In this document: positions 1 to 15,758 of the stretch, one piece after another
Layout: every line of letters starts with the position of its first letter
Numbering within the stretch: the first letter of the stretch is position 1
Assembly (NCBI RefSeq): GCF_021917145.1
Contig: NC_061067.1
Location: forward strand, 4,111,389 to 4,175,388
From: Hypomesus transpacificus
Lineage: Eukaryota; Chordata; Actinopteri; Osmeriformes; Osmeridae
Direction of reading: 5' to 3'
DNA: 64,000 bases
The notes under the pieces: generated by a model
Databases searched by the model: none
What the model was told of the DNA's origin: nothing
Seen by the model: only the letters and a program-made list of their open reading frames with translations
Made by a program: the position numbers and the translations under genes

Positions 1-2329
1 CTTTCTCCAACCCTGGCGCTCCCAGACCCAGGGTCAGACCCCGTCTTGCCTTGGCTGGAAGCCCCCCTTGGAAGCCTCCCTGTCGGGTTCGTCTCAGGAC
101 CAAGACCTGGTGCTGCGGCCCTCAGCTGGAGCTCTCTGAGTCTGTGCTGGGAGGATCCATGTGAAGGGGATGGCCGTCGGGGGCTGAGCCTCTGCTGCTG
201 TTGCCTGTGCCGGGGGTCTCTGACCTGGGAACATGGAGCTCTGGTTACCCCTGCTCTGCCCCACTCCCTCCAGCGACATCACCATGCTGCCTGTCCCCCT
301 CTGCCTGGTTGGCTCACTGGCTGGCTGCTACTGTTGCTGGTCTGGAGTCCCCACTGGAGTGTGGGTATGTGTGTGCGAGTGAGTGTGTGTGTGTCTGTGT
401 GTGTCAGGCTCAGACTTGAGAGCTCAGCCCCATTCCGTTTCCTTCCTTTGTCAGTCTCCTAGAGCCCCCCCCCCACCCGTTTCTTCGTCTTTGTGTGTGT
501 GTGTGTGTGTGCATTTGTGTGTGCATGTGTTCGTGTGTGCATGTGCATGTGTGTTGATTGAGCAGTGGAGAGAGAGAGCACAGCAAGCCTGTTCCAGTGA
601 CTGTTCTCAGTATTCTCTCTAACTGAAGACTCTCCCCTGCAGTTTGTCTCCTCCCCTTTACTCTCTCTCTTTCTCTCACTCTCTCTCTCTCTATCTCTCT
701 CTTTTCCCCCTCCACCTTCTACTGTATCCTATATCTCTCATTCCCTCTCTGCCCCCTACCATTTCTTTCGTTCTTTCCTGCTTTTCTCACTTTTTTCTCT
801 TCTTTCCTCCGTCCCTCTTTACCCCCTTTTCTGTGTTGGCTTTTTTTCTCCTGCCCCCCCCCCCCTCCTGTCGCCAAGACAACACTCTTTTCCATCGTTA
901 CCACGGCAGCAGTACTTTGCTGAAACACAGTTCCCTTGCAGCTGTACTGAGCACTGCCAACTTTCTATCTCTCATTCCCAGTGTTCCTTCTCTTTCTATT
1001 TTTCTCTAGTACTATCTCTCTCACGCTCGTACTATTGAGTGAGTCCTCCACCCTGGTCCTGGCATGCTGATAATTGCCTTATGTAAAAACGGCAATAAAC
1101 ATCTGGCAGAGAAACAATTATTGTGAATGAACCAGAACCTTGATGTAGAGCTTAATACAACTAAGATATCAGATGCATTTTTGGAAAGGTTAAATGTAAA
1201 ATCTTGAACTTTCTAATTTTAGATCTGAAATCTCAGGGGAGAATAATTGTGTCTCTCTTTCTCTCCTTCCCGCACAGAGACACAGTCAGGTTTTTTCTTC
1301 CTGTGATTGTCTAAGCTATAGGGCAGATAGTGCCCAGAATACTTAATGACCTCTTCAGAACACAGCACAACAGAGCCAGACCGCAGCTGCCAGCCTCGCA
1401 AAGCGATCTGAATATTTATACTTGTACCGGGGAGTTTTGTGTCATTTTAATTGCCAATTAAATAGTCTGGTGTAGGCCTACAGTAACGTGTCTGCTCAGA
1501 GATGGAGGGTGATCTGACGCTCTCATTAATACAGTCCTCTCATCGCAGATAGCGCGCATATCTGAAATAGACCGACACGACTTTCAAACCGCTGCATGAG
1601 CAAATATTTTAAAAGGGGTTAGGCGGCGATATTCCATCTCCTCTCCGCTGACCTTGAAACTAAAACTATTAAAAGTGAGGAGTTTGGAAAAATATCAAAG
1701 AGCCATATCAGAGAGAATAAGAAAGTAACAACACCATACCTGTATGCACGCTTATGAGTGGAAATAAAATACAGGCCTATGTGTTGTATGCACACTGTTT
1801 ATACATGTTCTGCTGACCATCAAATGTTTGCAGCTTTTGCACGTTAATTATAGTAAATATCTAGGTCACTCTAATACACTGTGAAGCTACTCATCCTACC
1901 ACATTAGTCTTTCGTAACTAAAAATACGACGTGTTCTCTTTACACCGCGGACTGCGGTTCTGCAAATATACCATCCAGGGTTGTTGCGCGAGAACCACCG
2001 AAACAAAGTGGTCCTACCGCGACACGTTGTGGAAAAAATATAACAACGTTTTTTTTTTTTAAGACTTTATTTTTTTTACCTTTCAACAACAACAAAAAAT
2101 CCCCACACGAGAAGAAGTGAAAGGATAAGAAAGGAGAGGAGAGAAGAGGAAAGGGGAGAGGAGAACAGAGAAGCGGCCTGGAGCAGAGTAGGCCTACATG
2201 CTCTAGAGCAGAGAGTAGGCTAAAGTCCTCATCAATTACTCATGAATGATGCAAACTTTCAAAAAAAACTTTAAAACAAAAGTTATCACACTTACATTCT
2301 CAAAGCTTCTTACTCATCCTCATATACGA

Positions 2330-2550
2330 GTGTGTGAATGTGTTTCACATGCGTCTGTACGAGGATTTCATATGTATGCATATGTAAGTTTTCAGAAGTA
2401 TGAATGCGTGTGAATATTTCACATGTCAATGTGTTTCATATCTGTCTATGTCAGCATTTCACATATGTGGATGTGAGTTTTCAGTAGTATGGATATGTCT
2501 GAACGTGTCATATGTGTACGTGTATGTGTTTCATGTGTTTTTGTGTAAGG
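2330..2550. repeat. Degenerate tandem repeat with TTTCACAT/ATGTG words
   Basis: Blocks of about 50-60 bases recur, each with a TTTCACAT-type word followed by ATGTG or TATG words and a GTTTTCAG-AGTATG segment (near 2390 and 2476). The words are partly palindromic. This is a decayed satellite-like array with no coding capacity that I can support. Confidence 0.5.
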
Positions 2551-3724
2551 ACAGTCTGGATTATTTCCTTAACGGCCCCTAATATCTGCCACCCATTATT
2601 GTCCTGAAGAGGGCGCAATACTCAAACACAAAACTACCTTTGACAGTATGGGGGAGTTCAACAAAGCGTCGTCCTCAAAGCTCTCAGACTTTATGCCTTT
2701 ATTTAAGCAGGGCAGTAGCTGAAAGAAATATGGTCCTCAGACAAACAATTATAGAAACAGTTAATCAATATTAAACCAATCAAAAAACACCTAATCAATA
2801 TAATCTTTTGGATTCACACCTGGTGCACTAATACATTGTGTGATCGGGCAGGGAGAGAGACTTCAGCTTAGTGGACTAACACTGACGTCGGGCATGAAGG
2901 GGACTTCAGTCTGGGGCTCTTCGTTCCATTGCCTGTTGGTCAGAGGAGTGAGAGGGTAAGATACAGGGATGACACACGCGCACACACACTATTTAGAGTA
3001 GCATGACTCAGGCATACTGCTCCTCCTTACCAGCTGACTAGCAGGTCTGTGACCATGTGTGACCAAACCCTGACCAGGCTATTCACAAAAACATGTATTG
3101 ACTCTGTAAAGTATGTCCCTGTGAGTATCTGCTCCAAAGTGCAGGAGGTGAGCAGTCCAGTCCATGGTCTCATCAAAGTAGGACTAGCAGTGTAGATTCT
3201 ATTGTTAACCCCCCCCCCCCAACACACACACACTACTGTGCTAATAACAGAACGCCTAACTCGGCAACTGCTATGATTAACAAGAGGGGGTAGATGTGCG
3301 TGGGGGGGATTGTTACCCCCCCCCCCCCCCCCCCCCCATAGGACCCCAGATTTAGTTAGACTGTTCCTATCTCTTTTCAATGGGCTTCAAACAGAACTGC
3401 TGGGATATCCAGTTTCCCACACAATGGAGTCAAGGGAGGGCGATTAGCCTCTCTATTGATGGTGCTTTGCTGTCAGTTGGTTGACTGTCTGGCCGTCTGT
3501 GTATCTGTAAACCAGGGCAGGACTGCACTCACAATCACACCTAATATTCGATGTTCTATAAGAAACCCCACTGTACTTTTTTGGAACCCCTCTTTAGATC
3601 AAAGATGTCTTCTCAGAATACATGCAGATATGCATACATATTAGTACATAACTGGACAGTACAAAACTGGACACAGGACAGAATCTCCACGCACAGCACA
3701 CTTCTCTGAAGGTCTTTAGAAGGT

Positions 3725-3730
3725 TTTATT
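3725..3730 (-). promoter_or_regulatory. Polyadenylation signal of tubb6
   Basis: Read on the minus strand this is AATAAA, about 230 bases past the tubb6 stop codon, a normal 3' UTR length for a tubulin mRNA. No closer canonical hexamer was seen. Confidence 0.6.
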
Positions 3731-3957
3731 ACAACCACTCCAGGTATCACTCTCTGTGCCCAAAGACCCTCCAAACATGTATAAATTCACAGCTTTCAAA
3801 ACATACTCATCATTCAAAACAAACATTTAAGACAATCTGTGGCCACAAAAGAAACATTCTAGGAAGGGTGTATGTTTTACCAAGGTTCTATCGACGGAAC
3901 AAGAACATTCATAACGAGGCATTCTAGCAACGTTCTAGGATGTCGCAATCGTTCTCC

Positions 3958-6716
<2,759 letters not shown>

Positions 6717-7425
6717 TTTGCGCGTGACGGTTATAGCCTAATTTGAAGAGCAGAGGTCTGAGTGTGTGAGCTCCAGTCTAAAAAACACGCTTAACTGAAT
6801 TAGGGAGGGTGGCATTCCAAACTCCTCTCGGTGCGCGGGCCGGGCCACGCCCTGAACATTCCCGCGGATGACTCGCCAGCTGGTCAGCTTTGCGCGCATG
6901 CAACATGTGGGAAGAGCAGTCCCTTCTGTGCAAGTTTCAGTTTTCACAAGTAGCCTACTCAAGAGCTAGATAGAAAGACAAACGCATACATATCAAGCCA
7001 GAACACACTTTACAAAATAAACTACATTTTATTAAATACATTATACAAGATGAACATAGACCTAGTTTGTATTTATAATCATAATAACGTTCAAGTACCG
7101 CATTTAGCACCAGACAGTTTCAGTGGTCTCAGATGCCGCTCAATAGACAAGATAATAAAACCAGACAAACGGGGGAATTTTTTTCCAGTAATAATATCTA
7201 AAATTAATGACTTAAAACCGCTACATAGCGAGATATTTATTTGCTGCGGAAAACGCACTACCCCACCTGGTGGACAGTACCGGTATTACAGGGGAAAGGA
7301 CCAAAGGCTGAGAAAGTGGCCGGGCAGTAGGGAGAGTGGAGGAGGCAGATGAAGACGAGGAGGAGATTATGGAGGGATGAGAAGATAATGGAGGGGATGG
7401 GGAGAATAGAGCAGGGCTGGCAGCA
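6717..7425. promoter_or_regulatory. Interval between cidea 3' end and tubb6 start
   Basis: This 709-base interval holds the tubb6 promoter and 5' UTR (minus strand, nearest 6717) and the cidea 3' UTR (to about 7010). A GC-rich patch with CCCGCGG and GGGCCGGGCCACGCCC words lies at about 6830-6880, a plausible tubb6 proximal promoter. No TATA box was recognised. The exact transcription start is inferred. Confidence 0.4.
7028..7033 (-). promoter_or_regulatory. Polyadenylation signal of cidea
   Basis: AATAAA on the minus strand, about 395 bases past the cidea stop and about 310 bases before the tubb6 start codon. It would end the cidea transcript before the tubb6 promoter region. Confidence 0.5.
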
Positions 7426-9321
7426 CTAGTCGTCCTCTCCTAGGAGCTGCAGGATATAGGTGGAGCCCTGGAGCAGAAGCTGTCCTGATACTCTGGCCAT
7501 GCAGGTCACACAGCGCAGCAGACACCTGCAGACACAGAAAGGGGGATTGATAACCGCTAGTGTGTGCATTCGTCTCAGAGAGCAAATTTTTTCCGTTCTT
7601 GTATTCTCGTGAACTCGTTCGGCAAATACTCGTTCGGCAAAATACAATTTACCAAGAACGATAAAAAGCCCAGATCTGTCCTCAATCCACCTCTTATCGA
7701 TGATGCATTGGTGGGTGACTTGGCCAGCGGAAACACGATCTGATTTCCCGCAAGTCCTTGCACTGCGTTCTTAGCGTTTTTCGGATTTATAAATGGCCAA
7801 TGTGTGTGTGTGAGAGAGAGAGACTTTTCAAAATCCATCCAGGCACACCAATGTACTGCCATAGACTATGGTAGCCTCACCGGAAGATATCTTTGGCCTT
7901 GGTGCACCGGATGTCGTAGGACAGAGTATAGATCTCATACAGTGTGGCCCGTATGGTCAGGCAGCCCACAAAGTCCTTAGGGTTGAGCTTGTACAGGTCA
8001 AAGGTCAACTTGGCTATGCCACTCCTCCTAGGCTGGCGGAAGCTGGGGAGGACCTGCGGATATCACAACACACAGAAGTTCAAGGGGACGAAACATCACT
8101 GCCACCTTGTTGTCGAAAAAGGTCTTCGCAACATTGCCCAAGCGTTACCAGTAAAACAGCATGAACAAAGAGTGGGGGGGGGGGGGGTGGAGGAAGAGAA
8201 TACAAAGGATAAAAGAAAAGGAGGAGAGGGTAGGGGAGATGGCAATGGATAAAGAAGAGTCTCCTCATGGTAGAGGACAGATGAGCGGAGTCTTCTACCT
8301 TGTTCTGCGTCCACACCTCCCCCTTCTCTAGCACCATGATGTGGGTGTTGGGGGGCAGAGCCTGGAAGAAATCATCAGCCTCCACCACTGTGCCGTCCTC
8401 CTCCAGAACCAGGGTCAGGAACTGGCACGTCAGCAGGAAGGCACTGGTCACCTGCAGGGAAAGTAACTGATTGTGCTTCTCATAACAGCACCCTGGACAG
8501 ATCTATGCAGCCAGAGAGATTTACACAAAAAGCTGATCTACGGTCCAAGTCTCACCTTGTCCAGGAGGTCGTCCAATGAAGAGGCTACGAGTCCTCTTCT
8601 CCTTCTCCGGTTGTGGGTGCACACCTTGTAGGGGCGTGGCTGGGGAACTGGCAGGATGTGCCGGGAGATGGTGGTCTGGACCGTGGACACAGATCTGGGG
8701 GGGGAGACATGACGAGTGAATGAAGCACAGACGAGGGTTAGAGGAGAGAAGGAACAGGTGCAGACAAACTACTAAATTTAAAAGGTCTGATTGTTCTGCG
8801 GAGACTTCTGAACCTTTTTCCAGTGAAACAAATGCCAGCCAGACAAAAAGATCAAGGATTGGCTCTCTTGCCAAGTTACATGGAAGAATGAGTCAGGCAA
8901 ACCAAGCTGAACACAATCAGGATGGCTTTCCCAATAACAGTGAAATAACTGTTTGAACAGAACTTGGTCTGTGCTGAGGGAATAAAGATTGTTCTATGGC
9001 AATACATGGATGGATGCACCTAAAGTGAAATTACCATGTACATTTTCAAACATAAAATTAAATACACAGCTGTGAATTCTAATTCTCAGCCAACGCAAGT
9101 TTTTGTCTAACCCTGCTCGTCTAGAATGAGCCCAAACTGCTGAAGACTGGCCTTGTTGATACAGAAACTTGACAGATGCCACGGTCGTGGTAGATCATAT
9201 GACTTAAAACAATTGGGAACTGAATTTTTTTAAATGCACCCCGCATGCTTCACCTCATTAGGGTCTCTGGGAGAAGGTTCTTCGCATACTCCACGCTGGA
9301 TTGAATCGATAGCGGTGCCAT
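7426..9321 (-). CDS. cidea: Cell death-inducing DFFA-like effector A (CIDE-N/CIDE-C), complete
   Basis: CIDE proteins sit on lipid droplets and the ER and promote lipid exchange and droplet fusion. Minus-strand exons: 9321-9254, 8694-8556, 8451-8299, 8053-7881, 7525-7426; 68+139+153+173+100 bases give 210 codons, and every junction is in phase. The CIDE-N domain (about residues 40-120) shows PRPYKVCTHNRRRRRG and TLVLEEDGTVVEADDFFQAL followed by VLEKGEVW. The CIDE-C domain (about 130-205) shows RRSGIAKLTFDLYKLNPKDF, GCLTIRATLYEIYTLSYDIR and a hydrophobic helix near the end. Human CIDEA has 219 residues and the same order; its extra basic tail is missing here. The next gene downstream is tubb6, as for human CIDEA, which favours cidea over cideb and cidec. 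The chosen ATG (9321-9319) opens an exon whose donor phase fits the next exon exactly. Confidence 0.88.
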
Positions 9322-9446
9322 TCTCCTTCGCCGGTCGTAGGCCTATCCTTAAAAAGAACGGTATAACTAAAATAATCCTCCCCAAATGGAACGGTGCTCC
9401 GTCAATGAATTGTCAATTGGAGTAAGCTAAGTAGTACTTCTCCTTC

Positions 9447-9496
9447 CCTATTTTATGGTGACGCCCCTCTTATTAACACTATCCTAGCATGATTGG
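9447..9496 (-). promoter_or_regulatory. Candidate cidea promoter elements (TATA-like and CCAAT)
   Basis: On the minus strand, upstream of the cidea start codon, a TATA-like CATAAAATA lies at 9449-9457 (about 130 bases before the ATG) and a CCAAT box at 9492-9496 (about 40 bases further up). Order and spacing suit a core promoter. The transcription start is inferred. Confidence 0.4.
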
Positions 9497-11628
9497 TCAA
9501 TGATGTAGTCTATGACGATCATGTTGAAATAGGCTGCTTATCATAGATCCATGTGCATTTATTGAAAACGAATTATTTTGCTCAATTTGATTTGACAAAT
9601 GATTGTGTTATGATATGACTGTCGATTTTCAAGGAGAGGTGATTTAAACTTGTTCCCTTCTTATACTCTTGTAATTGAAATTTCATACCATGTTATTAAT
9701 TCAACACCCTTAAAATACGAAACTAAAGCTTGTGACCTTATAAAGCCTGAACGGTGTCTCAGGCCTGGCAAGAAACTTACACAACATTAAAAAACTAAAA
9801 TAAAGACTGTGTTTATAAGTAGGCTAGGCTAATTATACAATTAACTAGGTACATTGGTACAGAAAACGTCTGTGGTTTTTGTAGCCTACAAATGGCTCAC
9901 TTCCTCTCAGCATATTTACCTGTTTCACCTGTTTTACTTGTATACAGACCATGTGCCGACATGTTCGATGTCGGTTTGTATAAGTAGGTCGGAATATAAA
10001 AAAACTGATATTCGTAAACAGTTCTAAGTCCAATTCTGAGACACTTAAGCCTCTTTAAACCAAGCGGTGCAGTTTTTCAATTCCGTGAACTTTTCCAGGA
10101 CCCAGATTACAATGGGAAAGCGACCTGGCTGGAAAAACACCGATCTAGAATGCTACCAATTCCCTTCCAGTATCTCGTAGTTGGCTGAAGTCAATACAAA
10201 TATGTACTTTTAAAAAGGAACCATATAGAAACCACTGTAGCCTACAGCAATACGTTATCATCAACGGAGCCTGAGAGACGTGCACCACAAGAACATACAC
10301 TCACATCCGTGAAGGTGACAATGTCTTTATTCACGCAATATTAGGCCTGGTAGCTCAATTTACCTGCAACAGCTCTGTGTTAGCAAGACTAAGTCGTTAT
10401 TCTCGAAGCACAGAAATGTACCGCAGTCAAACTAAGATTTAAATAATTGAATAAATAAGCGATCACTTCATTCTACTCCTGCACATTAAAACTATTGCAT
10501 ATGCTTAAACCCATTCTCTGTCGTTCAACAATGTTGGACCTATAGTACAAAATATGAATATAGTCGACTATTTGGTGAATGTTTCTCTTTAGATAAACTA
10601 TTATTTCGTCTAAATATATAGACAACTTAAAATGCTTTAGCTTACAATGCTTATGACTCTACGGTAGAGATTTTTGGGGTCCGGGGTTGAATATGGATCT
10701 AATAGTTCTATGACCTCTTGATTGAGAACGTTTCCACTGTGAAATCACAAGGGTGAATAGGTTAACACAAAAAGAAAATGATTGAGCATATACTTGATTC
10801 TGTCCGTTTTTAGCCAGGCTTCCCCACACCCACACACACATTTCACCCCTGATTGTAAAAATACAAATTTTCAAGCCATGACAACGACAGGCACAAAAAT
10901 AAGGCGACTGATGGAGCTGCTTATGCAGTAACTAATATGCTCTCTGTACAGACCTAGTAGGGGGGGTCCAATTTATTTACCAGTAGGTCCTCCCGTGTTT
11001 TTAATTTAAGTCACCTGTCAAACAACAGAATCTTGACTTGTAGCATTATATTTTAACGTTTTTAAAACCAAAACTAGATAATGCAAGAAAAAAAAAAACA
11101 GATGTCAGATTATGTCTTAATTTGAAGTGTTTTCCAGGACAGGTACAATCCCAGGACAAAAATCTAAATTATTCAAAAGATCTAAATCAGTTCCCTAAGT
11201 AGCCTAAACCTTCACTTTACATTTGAAAAATATACAACATTCCTTCTCAAGTCCAAATAAATAATAGTTTGTCTATTCAAAAGTGCATCGGAATGGAGAG
11301 GGTTTTAGGGTTGAGAGAGCAGGTGGGCTACAGTGGTAAATGCACAGCAAAAGGGGTATTACACTCAAAAGTATATCTATGCGTGTCAGATTCAAATCAT
11401 TTTGTGTGTAATGCCCCTTTAAGGACATAGGTGGCTGAGCATGGATGGGATCCAGACCACTGTCATGGAAAGCGTTTCATACCACGGCAAAGCACAGGTG
11501 AGCGGAGTTTCACCAAAGGAAGCTATTCCCCATTGAATTGAAAGTGAAAGCTCCACCCACCCGAACTGCCCCTGGTTGTGAAAGGAGGGCGCCCTCCAGT
11601 GAACAGCAGGTGGCAGGCATTCCCAGCA
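9497..11628. other. Intergenic region between cidea and actr3b
   Basis: AT-rich and without a supported gene. The right part should contain the actr3b 3' UTR (minus strand). Candidate minus-strand poly(A) signals lie at 10972-10977 (AATAAA) and about 10999-11004 (ATTAAA), roughly 650 bases past the stop. No mobile element or RNA gene was recognised. Confidence 0.55.
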
Positions 11629-14600
11629 TCAGGACATGATGCCAAAGACGGGGTTATGGCGACAGATGCTCGGGCCGTGCTCCTCGTAGTCCTTCTTAGA
11701 ATGACACACCTGGAAGAACTCCGGCTGAGGGAGAGACAGAAAGGCCAGAGGTCAGAGAGACTGGTGAGGGTGTGTTTGTGTTTGTGTGTTTGTGCATGCA
11801 AGTTGGCGTTTGTTTAAAATATTATACTTAAAGTACAAACATACTAACACATACCATATTAAAGTTATCAATAAGTATGTGAATGTACAACATAATTAAA
11901 ATACATTTCCAATAGTGTAGAAAATAATTAATCTGATGAAAATGTATTAAGCTCAAATGTAACTGTGTGCATGTACAGTATGTGTATACAGTATGTGTGT
12001 GTGTGTGTGTGTACCGTAGAGGCCAGCATGGACCCTCCAAACCAGACGGCGTAGCGCTGCATGTGATGGGTCACCACCTGGACCTCCATGGGCTTGGGCT
12101 GCGACACAGGACAGAGATCAGTCAGTCTGAGCCAACACACACAAAGTACTATCTCTCTCTAACAAACACACACAGTACTATCTCTCTAATAAACACACAC
12201 ACTGAGTACTATCTCCCTCTAACAAACAAACACAGTACTATCTCTCTAATAAACACACACACTGAGTACTATCTCTCTCTAACAAACACACACACTGAGT
12301 ACTATCTTTCTCTAACAAACACAGAGTACTATCTCTAACAAACACACACACACACAGTACTATCTCTCTCTAACAAACACACACACAGTACTATCTCTCT
12401 CTAACAAACACACACACACACAGTACTATCTCTCTCTAACAAACACACACACACCCAGTACTATCTCTCTCTAACAAACACACACACACAGTACTATGTC
12501 TAAGTCACACACCTTAATCCGCCCTCCGCTGAGCTCTTCACTCAGTTTGAGTCTGGCGTCCACTACCCGCTTCAAGTCTCTCTGCAGACGACGACCAAAG
12601 TCCCGGAACATGGTAGAGCCTCCGGACAGCACAATGTTCTTAAACACACACGCACACATAAGCATGCACGCACATGTGCAACATAAGAGTGCAAGTCGGT
12701 TACACACCTACACACATACAGTATATAACATGGACATCACATATATCACATGTACTTACCTTGTACACGATACGTGATGCTGTACTCTGTAAATAACATG
12801 TCCTTCTTTGTAAATATCATACTATCACATATATAACATGTCCTACCTTGTACAGGGGTCTCCTGACGTCGATGGGGCAGTTCTGAATAGCTTCGTCCAC
12901 CACATCAGAGATGGGCTGCATGAAGTCTGGGTTGGCAAACTACAACATACAGCACACAAGGGGTTAAATCGTTTACGTACTCACCTGATCAGCCACAACG
13001 TACCAACCATTCATTTTGCTACCGTGATCTACAAGGCACATGTAAAGTCAATACGAAGACACATTGGCTGCGTACCTCCGGGTGGAAGAAGATCTCAGGC
13101 CCCAGGAAGCGCTCATAGCCCACATCTATCTGGAAGTCGGTCTTGCTGATGGCGTTGACGCCATGGTACTGCTTAATCCACTTCCCGGGGTCATTGTCGT
13201 ACTTACTGAATTCCTTCACTATGTCTGGACAGATGTAGCAGTACCTCTCCTGGAAACACACATAAAATGCCTTATAAGCACAGTTTTCTTTGCTTATTGG
13301 CATGCACCTCTGCATTTTCATAAGCGCCTGTGTGTTCATGTGCTGTGTTAGTCTGTGTGTGTGTGTGTGGCCTACCTTGACAGTCTTGGCGGTCCCCAGT
13401 GACTGCTCAGGAGGGATGCCCACTTCTCTGTCCCTCAGCAGCTGCTGGATGAAGTACGTGATGTCCCGCCCCGCAATGGGGATGTGCTTTATGCAGCTAC
13501 CAATCACATAGCCTTCAGCCTGGCCAGGAAACAAAAACAACCATTCACTTAGTCAAGGACAGGAAACACAAACAACCAATCACACAGTCCCCAGCCTGGG
13601 CCAGGAAACAAAATCCTTACCCTAGATATAGTGTGTGTGTGTGTCTGAGTATGTACTAGAGTGCACTCACACACGTGTATGTGTGTGAGTGTGGGGTGTG
13701 TGTTGCCCTTACCACAGGTATGGCGTGAGTGACTCCATCTCCACTGTCGATCACAACCCCCGTCAGTGTTCTCTCCCCCACCTGTCTGGACGTCCAGGAG
13801 GCTGCCAGAGCCAGCACAGCCTGGGGGGGAGGGGGGGGACGGGGGACGGACGGACATCACACATCAGTCACTCTGCTTCTCTGTCTCTGTTTTTCTCCTT
13901 CCCTCCATCCATCCTGTGTGTGTGCGCATGTGTGTACCTGTACAGCGATGTAGAGGCCCGGAACGTTAAATGTCTCAAACATGATCTCAGCCAGGTACTC
14001 CCTATTCTCTGGTGTGTTCAATGGTGGTTCAGTCTGCACGAGGGAAACACAAATACACACAGAGTCAACACCAACATCCTCACTCTAAGCTGAATGACGC
14101 TCACCATTAGGTAAACAGTCTTTGAGCACCCTGTCAATTATTAACAACACACACACAGGAAAACAGTAAGGATGAGGACACACACACACACTGCTCTCAC
14201 CATGAGGAAGCTGTGGTCCTCAGGTTCAGCCCTGAGGTATTTGAAGATGATCTGCTCCATGAACTTCTCCATCAGGTCCCAGTCCTCCACCATGCCATGT
14301 CTAATAGGCCACTAGGATAGGACAACACATGGGACTAGAAACTAGGAACTAAACAGCTATGTTTTAAAAACAGAATTGAAGCTAACTGTGAGAACAGAGG
14401 GGTTTAAAAGGGCTTACACTGATTAGCTACGGCAACTGTGAACTGAGACATTTCAAGAAGCTTCTGAGTTTAAATAGGGTTTGGTTGCATATGTTAGGTT
14501 GTTTAGGGTTGTTTGCAGACAGACCCAGACTGTGACAGATAGACACAGATTGAGAGACAGGTAGACGGACAAAACGATAAACATACATACATAGAAACAG

Positions 14601-15758
14601 ACGGACAGATAGACCACCTTAGTTGCATAGTTGGGCTTGTCGATGCCCTCGTCTCCGATAAAGAAGTCCAGGTCGTCCACTCCCTTCATCAGCCTCCTCT
14701 GGGCCTGGTCACCCACACTGGCTGACTCCCGGACAGCAATGCCTAACAGAAGAACACACGCACAGGTCACAAGAAGGTCACTCAAATACAAACACAAGCA
14801 CACACTTTGACTTTAACTGGAGACACAGCATACTGGTAAATTCATCACCTACACGTTACTTTTCATACAGCTGAGCTCCAGTGCGATGTACTGGACTGTA
14901 CGGGGCTAGATATCAAAACAGATGTTGTTAGTTACTGTGCACTTACAAGAGGGAATGATGAACTGAGGCTCAGTGTTCCCAGCATACCCAATCTTGGTGT
15001 AGCTACGAGCATAAAAAATAATTAACTGTCATGACCCGTCACAGCATTGAAAAGATCTGTTTTCCACATTGTTCTGCTATCATGATTACAACTGAAATGC
15101 TTGATTAGAAAGAAATCAAGAAAAAAACGAAACGCTAAACCAATAGTAATGAATCGACAGTAGATTATGTGTGAACAAGAAAAACACTTTATACAGCCAG
15201 TGTTTAGCCACTGCTGAGTCAGTTTGCCTGTTGCGTAGCTTCTCTTTCATTGATCTCTTTTATTTTGCAGGTGACATAAATACTATCTGACCTATTTACT
15301 GTGTAATAGCCCAGTTAACTGCCCCCACAACAGCTCTTAATGATAATAGACCGTCACATATCTTAAGTGGTTTATGAACTAGAACACCTAAAATTTGGTA
15401 TGACAAATGAGGCCTTTAAAAACAACTTCAGTCACAACATTGGGTATTTAATCTTAAACATTTAACTATGACAGTAACAAATCTTTAACACTAACTACAC
15501 AAGACGACTCCAACTGTTACAATTATATTTGTCATGGTATTTCTCATGCTTGTTCTATATCAACATGCTTTAACTTGCAGTAAAAACGAGGACAGCATAA
15601 CCTAGGCTCTAGTTTCATAGCAGCCTAGCTTTGTTTGCAAAATCCTCTTCATACGTGCCCTCAAACCTCGGAAATGTCAGCTGAGTTCAACTGTTCTCAT
15701 ATCAACAAACTCACCCGGTCCCACAGTCTATTACGCAGGGCGGCAGAGGTGCTGCCAT
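11629..15758 (-). CDS. actr3b: Actin-related protein 3B, complete, 12 coding exons
   Basis: Arp3 paralogue; an actin-fold, ATP-binding subunit of the Arp2/3 complex, which nucleates branched actin at the leading edge and on endosomes. Exons on the minus strand: 15758-15715, 15002-14947, 14742-14618, 14311-14201, 14033-13938, 13820-13713, 13519-13376, 13249-13076, 12939-12847, 12638-12513, 12098-12015, 11724-11629. They sum to 1257 bases, 418 codons plus stop, the exact family length, with all phases consistent. Visible landmarks: N-terminal [19 protein letters not shown] (phosphate loop 1), [11 protein letters not shown] (loop 2), [27 protein letters not shown] (adenosine region) and the end [41 protein letters not shown] and PEFFQVCH match ACTR3B rather than ACTR3. 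Divergent to xrcc2, as in human. Confidence 0.96.
12146..12500. repeat. Minisatellite in actr3b intron 10
   Basis: About twelve copies of a 28-37 base unit: AGTACTATCTCTCTCTAACAAA followed by a CA run of variable length, sometimes with TGAG. Each unit carries the palindrome AGTACT. The array nearly fills the 414-base intron between the actr3b exons at 12513 and 12098. Unit length varies mainly in the CA part, so length polymorphism is likely. Confidence 0.9.

Larger units (their letters stand above)
1..3957. other. Intergenic flank downstream of tubb6
   Basis: No gene is supported here. The stretch holds GT-rich sequence (about 363-560), a CT-rich tract (650-870), an A/T-rich part (1080-2100), a degenerate repeat of TTTCACATATGTG-like words (about 2330-2550) and poly-C runs (3210-3222 and about 3315-3340). 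The tubb6 3' UTR occupies roughly 3710-3957. The first 130 bases are GC-rich and open in several frames. They could be the end of another exon, but no splice or homology evidence decides it. Confidence 0.6.

Noticed and set aside
12146..12500. Regular repeats resembling a CRISPR array
   Set aside because: Vertebrate intron; spacers are CA runs, not unique sequence.
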